Below are positions 49,101 to 61,100 of a stretch of DNA of 64,000 bases, piece by piece; position 1 is the first letter of the stretch; every line of letters begins with the position of its first letter. A program made the position numbers and the translations under genes. A model generated the notes under the pieces. That model ran no database searches and was not told the origin of the DNA. It worked only from the letters and a program-made list of their open reading frames with translations. Source of the DNA: Ctena decussata (taxonomy: Eukaryota > Mollusca > Bivalvia > Lucinida > Lucinidae); the NCBI GenBank assembly GCA_963989385.1, contig OZ022500.1, positions 106,123,842 through 106,187,841 of the forward strand, read 5' to 3'.

Positions 49101-52100
49101 TTAACAGTATTACTGAAGTATTCATTGCAGAGCTCTAGACAAGTGGGGCTCTGTTGTTTAACAGATAAGAAAGAACCAGAGCTCTAGATAAGAGGTGTAT
49201 TTGATGATAATTGAGGGATAATTTTTTTTATTTCTCACTGGAACCATATATTGTGACCCTTCATCTGAACCTTCAGAGACGATTCAGATGAGGGGTCACA
49301 ATATATGGTTATATGCAAAATTAACAAAAATTATCCCTAATTATCACCAAATACTCCCTCTTATCTAGAGCTCTGAAGAACTCAAAGACAGCTCCAGATA
49401 AGGTGGATTTTCCAGGATAATTTCGGATCTCACCTAAAATTTATATTGTCTAGGCACAGCTAATGAGGAGTCACATCATATTATTTTATGGAGTAGGAGT
49501 AGACCTATCTTATAATTATCTTCAAACCTAAACTTATATGAAGAACAGTCAAATTTTATCTGTCTGGAGCACATTATAGTCCTTCAAGGACAGGGTTGGT
49601 TGGTTGATTTGATGCTTAACGTCCACGGTAAACAACTAAGGTCATGTCGGGACGGTCAGTTAACCTAACCACACTATTCCTGGGCAGGCTTAGACCTCCT
49701 AAGCGGTTAACCAGTACTAAGTGCACATTTTTTCGCCAGTAACTGACAACTGCCCTTCTTGTCAAGGACAGGGAGAGATATCTTTGATGATACTAGCTCC
49801 ATAAAAATTCTAATTATAGGGACAGACAGGACTGAGCAAACAGTGCAGATCCAGATAAGACTTTCCTAAAGGAGCAGTTTGATCAGTGTCTGTCATAGTG
49901 CAGATTATATTTAATTTACATCCTTTGAGATCAGAGGATAGATTCTGAGAAATCTAAAGTTTGAGATCGATTTAGACTATTATGCTAGATCATCGTCTTT
50001 TATATTATTTAGATCCTTTTGAAATTAATCAGTCTTTGAATCGACTGCGGAATTAAAATTAAGAAATTACAGTATCTTTTTTTCTGGTTTTGTCCCAGAT
50101 ATTGTCAGGGTCACTGACGAGGCTTTATTAGCCGAAACTACGTAGTCTGGCCCATGTTCCTACTTCTGTATGTATTCTCTGCTCTTGAAGGAACTTTTTA
50201 AGATTTTAATCTGCACTATTTGCCATTCCATCTGCATCTTGTTGACACATTACTGCATTGTACAACCAAGTTGAAAACTGTTCCATTCTTAGGACAATTA
50301 CTGAAATTATTTTAGGTGTCCCAATTTTTAGAATATTTATGGTATACACAGCCATCTACAAACTTAGAGCTTCTGTAGGCTGCTTCTTTTTCTTGTTACA
50401 TATACTTAAGGACAAAAGTTCTGCACGGTTGTTCAATTAACATCCGTGCAGAACTTTTGTCCTTAAGTATACTTACATGCCAGTGATCTGCAAAATGTTC
50501 CAGAACAAGGGAGATAACTGGAGCCTCCCCAGGCAGTCGGAATGCCTCAAGATATATTCTGAGAGCTTCATCAACTCGAATGTCCTCAAAATGGAATGAC
50601 CTGTAAAAGTAATATCAAGTAAGGTGGTCTGAAGGAACATGTTATACTTCATATGGCATTCCTTGCCCTTCTAGCTTGGATGATTCAAAAAACTAAATAA
50701 TTACGTAACATATGAGCCGCGACACGAGAAAACCAACAATGTGGTTGTGCGCCCAGCGCAGACTCAGATCAGTCTAGGCATCTGCCCTGTTTGACAAGAC
50801 TCTTCGTTAAGTGCTTAAAAGGTAGCTAAGGGTCTAAGCTACCACCTCCATGCGGACAGCGAAGACTCTGATCAGTCTGGGCGGATGCCCAGGCTGATCT
50901 GAGTCTGCGCTGGGCGCACAACCATATTGTTGGTTTTCTCGCGTCGCAGCTCATATAGTCTCACACACTTTTGTTTGGACATAGATTCTCTTCACTATGA
51001 AGGCCTAGTCTGATATTTTTACAGAGAAAATGTGAACTTACTTGATTTTGTCTGAGACACTAAGACATAATTAAATCACTTATCATTCTACCCATTTACA
51101 AGAACTACCAAAATTAAGCCAACACCTCGATCAAGTGGAGAAATTATTCTTTGAAAATTAAACAAGCTGACTACATGATGATGTGTTAAAACTGCACATG
51201 GAATGGCAAACAATGCAGGCACTGATAAGACTTTCTAATCTGAATCTACACTATTTGCCTGGGACTTCTGTCACCGTATTTACAGTCATAAAAAGTTCCA
51301 ACTGTATAAAACTCATGGAGAATGGATATTATACACATTTTCTGACTTGTTTTCAAAAGGAGACAACTTTTGGGTTTGGTATTACCTTCACTGTAAGAAA
51401 AAATCCAAACCAAAAGAAAACAATACATAGGGGAGCAAATTCTTTACTTTAAAGACAGTGGTGATGCTATATAAGGAGGATTATCTTAAACAGTGTCATT
51501 CTGTCTCTTGATCACATAGTGTCAACACTTCCAGTCAGCCAATAAAATGATCATAACTGGTAATTCTGGTCCACTGATTGGTCAAATAAATTTTCAAACC
51601 TTTACCTGTACAGGTAAATCTGCTGTGAGATGGGAACCAGACCCCCCAGCAGAGAAGTCCTGTCTTTAAGTGTAAACTTCCTTTCCTTTACACTGACAAC
51701 TGACAAAACTTCATTCAAAATAAAGGCCTCCGGCCCATACATATAATAAGCACAATAAAAATAATACAAGCTGTGATGTCCTTACCTAATACCAATGTGT
51801 GCACAATGATTTCAAGTCAATTATACATATTCCAAGTTGTCGGATCTGAAATAGGGGACCCAGCTCCCAGCTGCGTCCCGTATTCCAGGTCCAGAAAAAG
51901 AATTGTTTCTTTTGGCAATTTTAACCGGGCATTTCTTATACAAAATTTAAGATATGTGAATTTCTACGATAAATCAGGTGACTATAGAATACTTGTACTG
52001 ATGAGAGTCAAACCTGACAATGGCAGAGTTGCTTCCCCTGGAAATGAATCCATTCAGCTTAACTTACTTAACAAAGGCCTCCAGGATCACACTGTTAGTC

Positions 52101-55100
52101 CTTTTGGTGATATATTCTCCAATCATTTTCTTGTCTAGTTTAGGGTTTTCCTTGATAAATGTTATTATCTCTCCTGGGTCTAAGGGGTCAGATAGAAGCC
52201 CCTGTTCTTGGAGGTAGGCAATCCCTTTGGCTGGCTTTGTGTTGAAATACTCCGTACCAGTATGGTAAATCTGAAACAGGAAACAATGAATATCTCAAGG
52301 ATGTGACCTTCCCTAATGTTGGTAAAATTCAGACACCTAAAATGATTTGTTTTCCATTGTCCCAAATGAAAAATCAATTATTTCAAGTGTCCTAAAATTA
52401 AAGCACATTACAGTAGCTTATAACTAATATGATTACAAGTTTGCAAGAAATACATCAGCACCAATCAAAGCCAACAGAGCTCTAGATAAGAGGGGTATTT
52501 GATGATAACTGAGGGATAATTTTTTTTATTTCTCACCGAAACGATATGTTGTGACCCCTCATGTGAACCGTCTCGGTGAGACGGTTCAGATGAGGGGTCA
52601 CAACATATGTTTTTATGGAGAATTACATGTAGCAAAAATTATCCCTAATTATCATCAAATGCTCCATCTTATCTAGAGCTCTGAACAATACTTCAATATC
52701 ATTAGAAAATCATTTCACAACTATACTGCATGTGATGGACTGAAACAGACATCTACCTGTATTTATACAGTCATAGAAACTGGCTTCTATCAAAACAAAC
52801 TTTAATTTTGATAAAAGTAGGGTAAGGGCAGGCTGTGCTTTCAGCTGGTGCAGGATGGGAGTTGATTTGATCTTTTCTCTTCTCTGTCCTATCTTCCTCT
52901 TTTTTCTCCTCTTCAATACATAAGTACATGTAGACTAAAATACTGTCTCAAAGGGTCGTTAACCCAAACCAACCAACCCATCAAAAACAAATTATGGTGA
53001 CATTCACAATAGAACCACTAGATCTTATGCCAGTGAATGTGTATTTCAAACCAGGAAAAAATCAGAAGACAAAAATACATGCATGGCTAACCTGAAAATC
53101 AGTATCACTTTTCAACATTTCTGTCAGTCCCTGCCTGCATTCCTAAATGCCATCCAATTATCCATTTACACCAATAAAGCACTCCTGATAACACAAGCTT
53201 ACCCTTTTCTTCTGTTTTATAGCCAAAAGTTCCTCATTTGATGGTATGTCTCCTTTCACTTTCATTCTGTTAGGTTTGATCTGTGGGCCTTTACGGGCAT
53301 ACATCATCTTCACTGGCTTTGTTGGCTCTGAAACAGTGTAACAATATTTTACTAGCCTATTTGTTACCAAAATTTGGATTTCTTTATATGGGTTTTATAG
53401 CCCTTTCAAAAATATTTCACTATTTCACTTAATGTCAAGCCTATCATTAACATTAAGCAAAAGTGGGCAAAGATAAGAGCACATGGGGGGGGGGGGGGGG
53501 GGGGCACAGAGACAACCTGACTTTGACAGAGACAACCTAACTTTGGCTTTCTCACCTGTGTGCTGAGCCAGGCTTGAACCTACAGCAGTGAGAGACCTAT
53601 TGCTTAACAAGTCAGCACTCTTAACCACTAGGCCACAGAGGCCAACTGAAAGTTTTAAAGAAGCTTTAGTTATTGAAATTAAAAGTCCCAGTTCACTAAA
53701 CCTTCCAATTATCCCCACCCATTTCACCTTAAAAATTTAGAAATTGCCAGGAACAATCTAGGATTAATATACAATGCATAATTGCAAATTTATTTCAGTC
53801 AAGTCTGCTTCAGAAAAATTTGGTCAGTACATCAGGCAGCAACATAACTTTTGTTCGATCTAAGTTTCTTTTGAAACTTTGGTCATTCTACTAAGTGTCC
53901 TAAGCATTACTAGGCTGAGCATTCTGAATTTAGCCATTGGATACTATAAGAGTTTTCTGAGGAAGATGGATATTAATTCCTGACATTAAGCAATCCTTTT
54001 CACTTTACCTAATGGCTGGTCTTTGCCCTGTATGATCCTTTGTGCCATTCCAAACCCTGTTGTTGGTGGGCCTACCATTTTGTCCCAGGTCTCCCTCTCT
54101 CCCTCTTGTTTCTGTCCTGACCCTTCAGGGGCTGGTTCCTGGTCCTTGGGCTCAGCCTTGGTCTCAGGTTCTAGTTTTGGCGTGTTGAGAATCCTACTGT
54201 GACAATGCTGTTCTATACTGTCAACAACTGTGAGGAGGGCATCCAGAGACAGCAAGTGAGTAGAAAATAGACCTGCCACGGGGAATGCATTCTGAAAAAA
54301 TTATACAATACTTTAATGAGCTGCCTCATCTGGATCTATATGGTTCACCCTCAAGTCTTTAAATTCTCAAAATGATATAGCTTGGATGAAATTGTTTATT
54401 TTTTTTTTTTTAAATTTTGCAGATGTAAAACTGTTGTCTGCTTTCTCTGTGCTTTTGAAGATTTGAACCAGAGACTTTCCGCACCATAACTATGCATCTC
54501 TAACCACCTGACCATAATGCCTTTCTAAGGGTTAAGCAATAAAATTTGCAAAAAAGGAAATTTGGGATTACAAGACACTCTGCATCTGGTTTTTCCAATA
54601 CAAGCATATTTAGATACTCTGGCCCCGAGGATATAATTTTTTTTTTATGCTCAACTCAGCTGAGCATGAAATTTTTTCTGCTCATATATTTTAAAATGCC
54701 AACAATTGTTGGCATTTTAATATTTACGAGCAGAAAAAATTGCCTACTAGGCTCATCTGAGCCTGAAAAATGCTGAATTTTTTGGTATTTTTATGTAAAT
54801 GGGCATTTTAAATTTCATGCTCAGCTGAGTTGAGCATGAAAAAGTTTTATAACCTTGGGGTCTGGGCAGATTCTTACTTACCTTTGATAACAGCTTGGTA
54901 AGTTCTTCAAAGAGATTGGAGCAGTATAGGTCACAGTCATAGTTTAAGTACAGCTCCGTGACTAGTCCAGGAATTCGCCAAAGCTGGACAATGGATTCCA
55001 GGGCTATCTCTCTCATCTCATAAGTTATCCTGGGCAGGTCAGAGGTGATCATGTCACACAGTCGAGTCAGATACATCTGGAAAATCATTAAAACTTAGTT

Positions 55101-58100
55101 TTCTTACATGTATAAAGGTTTTGGAAAAAAAGAATATTCTACCAATATGATGGGACTAAGCTCTAACTTACTGGTATACAGATAGCTTGCACTGATATCA
55201 AGATTCAATTATAAAAGCAATTCTTCCCTATATCTTTAATACAATTGTTTTGTATTTCACTTTATATGCAAAAATTAGCCAAGAGCTGTTGGTGAAACTG
55301 AAGCCAGGATCTTAGCAAATATATATACTTAACTGTATTGTTTATAAGAAGTATTTAGCAAGCTAATGCTTAGAGGACTGGCTCACTTTTAAATCATGGG
55401 TGTAAGCTTAAATTTCTACCTACTCACCCTACAGGGCAAGTGAAGAATATTACTTATCCTCAGAGCTTTCCACTCACCCTTGTTGTAGATGCAAAGCGTT
55501 CCACAACTGTCTGTAATTCTAAGCATGACAATCGTGCAAACAGCCACTTCCTCCAAACATGAAGCATGCATGTAAACTTCCAGTTCACAAAACAAATTTG
55601 TCAGTCCATGTTTTAAAATAAACCAGAAAAAATGATGTCAGAAAATCTGTAATTTTACCTCAAGTTGAAGTTTTAGATGTCTTCTCATTGACTCAAACAG
55701 CAGGAAACACAGCCTGAGTGAGGCAGCCATCAGAGACAGCCGTTCCGACTGCACAAGCTGAAACATAGTTAAAACAGGATGTACTTCAATAAAACAAGTT
55801 TTTATAAAGCCATGTTAAGACTGTATACTGAAATATCGTCCCATTTCATATGCACTGTTCTTCCTATATGGCTTGCCTGTGCTCACAGCAAGTTGAATTC
55901 TTTGAGTAAATGTTTCAAATTAAACTTAATTCCTTAATACTTGTCACTCTAAAAACCTCTAAAAACTACACATATACAACCATAGTGTTCCTTGAGTCAA
56001 CATCATCTATCGTCAGAACAAGTGGCATCCATTTGTTTGCAGTTAGTACTAAGGTATTTTTCTTTTTCTCAGCAGAAAAGAATGCTGTGGGTACTCGTTT
56101 GGAAATGTATCATAGTCATCAAAGCCAATCTTGCAAGTGCCCACAACATATCATGTTTTCCTGGAGAAATCAAAGAGGTTATTCTTAAAATACAGCTTTT
56201 TTTTTTGCGCCAGACATAATATGACCATTACTACATTCTCACCCTCATGATCTGCTATAATTCAGAGTCCCAAAATGAATGGACTAAAACAGCTATAGTT
56301 GTATGAATATACTTTCAGGGCTAGTAACTCTATCATAGTTGTATGAATATACTTTCAGGGCAAGTAACTCTATCATAGTTCAATGAAATACTTTCAGGGC
56401 AAGTAACTTTTCTTCCTTTTGCAATTTGGATCAACCCTTAAAGGAAAGAATTTGCTTCCCTTGGAGCAAATTCTTTCCTTTATGAGTTGACCTCATTATT
56501 TACACATCTTTTTCATCCAAATAAGCAAACAGGAAGTCATAAAAGTTGTTCCCCTTTGTAAGCATTAGAATAGGGTTCACCCATACATTATAAGCTGCAA
56601 TGTTTCTTACCAGGAATAGATGCCTACACATGTCATCTTTCACCAGGTATATGAGGGAGTTGAACTGCCCTATGTGGTCAGCCCCAGATTCCAGGGCCAC
56701 AGTCAGGAGACTCAAACCCATGTGAATCATCACATCAGTGTTGTGGCGGTCTAGAGGGTTAGTCAGGGAGATCAGAAATCGGAACAGCTCTCTTACACAT
56801 GGCAGGCCATATGGTATCAAGGGCCCAGACCCTGTAAAATATACAGTGGACCCTCTTTACAACAACAGCATTTATTCCCAGACATTTTGCTGTTAAACTG
56901 AATTGTAAAGAATACATATTTAGAACAATATAGCCATTACGTGCATATCAAAATGACGTTATAAATAAGTTTCTATTGTAACGAATGCCATTATAAAGAG
57001 GGATGACTACACAATATTCTGATTCCCTGAAGATAATACTATCCAACAGTTCCAATATTAAAGGCTATTATTTCTTATTATGCTGTGGATAACATTACTG
57101 CTTCACGTAGTGACTTCAAATGAGGGCCATAAAAGCTTTTAATGGCAAAAATTCTTAAATTATATCAGAATTGTCTACAAATATCCACAAAATAAGCTCT
57201 CTGTGATTGGACAATGTTTAGTAATTATATCAACTAAAAGAACCACATGGGAACTAGAAACATAAACATTAGTTTCCACTGAACTTCTGGGGCCGTATTC
57301 ATAAAGCCACTTAAGTCGTTGCTATGCGGTTGCTAAGGCTAAATATCTATAAAGGAGATTCCCTACAACTATGAAATTTGGTCTGGAGGAACAGTCTTAC
57401 AAAGACTGTTCCTCCAGAGCAAATTTCATAGTTGTAGGGAATCTCCTTCAAAGAAATTCAGCCTTAGCAACAGCATAGCAACCACTTAAGTCATTTTATG
57501 AATACGGCCCCTGATGGCTTGTACATTTTATCTTACAGATATCAACCTTAAAATGGTATGGCTATTTTCACATATGTGGGGTGAAAAAAAAAGGAAATCT
57601 TCTAATCTTTTGCAAATTGAAAGTCAAAATATCCTTCTTGTCATGTACAGGACTAAGTATATCAAGTATATTTATATCAATCCATTTTAGCAACAATCAT
57701 CAACTGATAGCCATAAGTAAATCAAATATTACCAACCTTCATGGACATGCTGATGAGGTATAAACCTCACACCTTTAGGATTGATAAAATCATCTTTAGT
57801 TGGTCCATCTGTACCATCATGTGCAGACTGTAGAGACTGAGCTGAGCCGTGTAACGACTGCCCTGATTCTCCATCTTCTCCTGGCTCTGAGGGTAAGCTA
57901 AGTTCACTGGCAGATCTCTCCAGATTGTCCTCCCCCTGTATGGTCAGAGAAATATGTTCTTTAAGGTCTGTCTGTGATGCATTCCTGGAGAGTTGTTCCC
58001 CTTGATCAGATGGAACCTCAAGTTCAGAATGGCCTGAATGTTCAAATGCTTCATCTTGATTTGATGCAGACTGTAAAAAGAAAGGTTACTGTTAGTGTAA

Positions 58101-61100
58101 TGAAAGGATTTGGGAGAAACAGAATTTATACTCAGGGATGTTACTGAGGATAGATAGGCGAGTGGAAAACTGGATCCCTAATATTTTACTTTGCTATAGT
58201 AGGTGTAACAAAGACTGATTAACTGTAAGACTGGTTGTCTTTTGATAATGATACAGCAAATGAGGAACTTGATTTGTATTTCTGATTCATAAAACAGCAA
58301 CTCTATTTAGGCAGCTTAAGGTGTATAGGTATGCCTCCAATGCTTTCCTGCCTTTTTTTTTTTACAAAGAGAAATAAATTTTGTGGCTTTTACATCTTCC
58401 TGTTTGCTTCCCTGGGTTATGAGACACTTCCAAAATGGAATCTACTCTTTGAGAAAAGAATCTGTTTCTAGGAGGAGCAAATTCTATCCTCTTAAGAGTT
58501 GACTGGGAGGGGAGGCAAAAATAAAATAGCAGTACCATTTTCCCCTGACAGTGTGCCCAATTACCTTAATAAGAAAATTTTACAACCCCCATCATACAGC
58601 TCAAGGTACTTTTTGTGTATATAATATGTGTGTCAAGTATCTTACCTGAAATCCTTTGTGTATATCAATGATACTGGTTCCCTCCACAGGGGTGGTAGCA
58701 ATACTCTCTCTGGTAGCATGGACATAAGCTAGCCCAGACTCTAACATGGTGTCTGATTCTCCTTCATTTCTCATTTCCCCTGCTTTCTCAGTATCTTCTA
58801 TCTACAATTTCACAAAAACATTGGCTTGTAGCTGAGTAATCAAACTTTATGATATCATAACAAGACAGCACAGAAAATAAAGACACATGCATAAACTGGT
58901 CTCTGCTGATTGCTCAGTTCTTCCCAGTCTGATGCTCAGACTACCTGCTGGGCAGTTGAATATTGTGATAAGAGCATTGCCTTTCTTCAGACTGCATAGA
59001 TGTACTTGCTGTCAGACCTGTGTACTGCCATGTTTTTTTCATAATGGGATTTAGAAAGGCTGTAAAATGAAAATGCAGAGTTGTTACCTCGAAAGTGCAT
59101 ACTAAAACCTTAAATAACTAGAGCAAGTGAGCAGGGGCTCATGTATACCCCCGGCCAGCGCAACCGCCTACAAGAAATAAACTTTACATGCCCATGTAGT
59201 CATGTATCACTAGGTTCCATCTCAAGATCTTGCAATAAGCAAAACAATACAAACTTAAAGTTTACTTTTAACACAAATGGTATATAAATTTCAAAGTCTG
59301 TGACTTTGACCTACAGTCAGCAGCAGCAACCAAATGATGTCAACCTCACAGTAAATCTAGTCAAACATCAAATGGTTCAATTCAAGTATATTGAAAATAT
59401 AAGCAAACAGATATAACTTAATCTTGCCCTCAGATTTGCAGCAGCATCCAGATGATGCCAACTAGTATGTATCCATCCTGTAGTAACACTTAACACATAT
59501 GAACAAAGTTCAATAGAAGCTTTCATAAAACAGAGCAAAAGCAAAACCTTAACACAAAACTTTAACACAACTGTTGTACAAATTTCTAAGTCTGAAACCT
59601 TGACCTTAGGCCACCAGCAGCATCCAGGTGATGCATACTGATTAATATCCATCCTGTAGTAACACTAAGCACATATAACAAGTTCCAGTAAAGTCTTTTA
59701 GGAAAATAGAGCAAAGGCAAAAACTTGACGCAAAACTTTAACGCAACTGTTGTACAAATTTTTAAGTCTGTGACCTTGACCTTTGGCCAGCAGCAGCATC
59801 AAGGTGATGCACAATGATCGGTATTCATCCTGTAGTAACACTAAGCACTTATGAACAAGCTCTGGATAACAGCAGAAAAAGAAACAAGAGGCCCACGGGC
59901 CACAAAGCTCACCAGATCTCTAGCACAAATTGCAATCAAATTTGTATAGGCTTAAATTGCTGTCACATTTGTACAGGCTAATACAAAATATACAACTACA
60001 AAGTCTCAGTCTGACAGTCTGCTGAGTTGATAACAAAATATATAACTATTTCCCACATTATGATTGCAGTAAATGCCATTTTAAATTTCCACATCATTAG
60101 TCAACGTAAGTCTTATTTGCCATAGCAACCAAATGAAAGCGCCGATTTTCATGAAAAAAAAAAAAATTCAATTCCCAGCCCAATATACTAAAGATAAAAT
60201 CTGAGCCCAATTGGCTAGTGGCTTCAGAAGAGATAATTTTTTTAAGCATTTTCCCCCCATTTTTTGCATTTTGGTTTCCATGGCAACCAATAAAAGGAGC
60301 AGTGGGCCAGAAAACATATAGCTGATAGAACACTTCTCAAGCAACATTTCTATAAAAGTTCTGTCAACATATCTGCAATGGCTTGTGCGATTTTTCAATT
60401 TTCCCCATTATGAGTCAATGCTACTCTAAGTTACCATAGCAACCAAACTAAAAAGCTGATTTTCAAATAAAACACAAACTTTCAATCCCCCAGCCCAAGG
60501 ATACTACAGATGAAATCTGGGCTTAATCAGCCAAGCGGCTTCAGAGGAGATAATTTTTTAAGTACTTCTTTTTCATTTTTTGCATTTTGGTTTCCATGGC
60601 AACCAATAAAAGGAGCAGTGGGCCAAAAAAAGCATATAGCTGATAGAACACTTTTCAAGGAACATTTCTATAAAAGTTTTTGCAACATATCTGCAATGGC
60701 TTGGCAGTAAATGCCATTTTTCAATTTTCCCCATTATAAGTCTATGAGTCAATGCAACTCTTAAGTTACCATAGCAACCAAACTAAAGAGCCGATTTTCA
60801 TAAAAAAACATAAACTTTCAATCCCCCAGCCTAAGGATACTACAGATGAAATATGGGCCTAACTGGCCAAGTGGCTTCAGAGCAGATAATTTTTTAAGTA
60901 TTTTTTTCCTTTTTTTTTGCATTTTGGTCTCCATGGCAACCAATAAAAGGAGCAGTGGGCAAAAAAAATATATAGCTGATAGAAGACTTCTCATGAAACA
61001 TTTCTATAAAAGTTTTGTCAGCATATCTGCAATGGCTTGGCAGTTAATGGCATTTTTCAATTTTCCCCATTATAAGTCTATGGGAACTCTAAGTTGCCAT

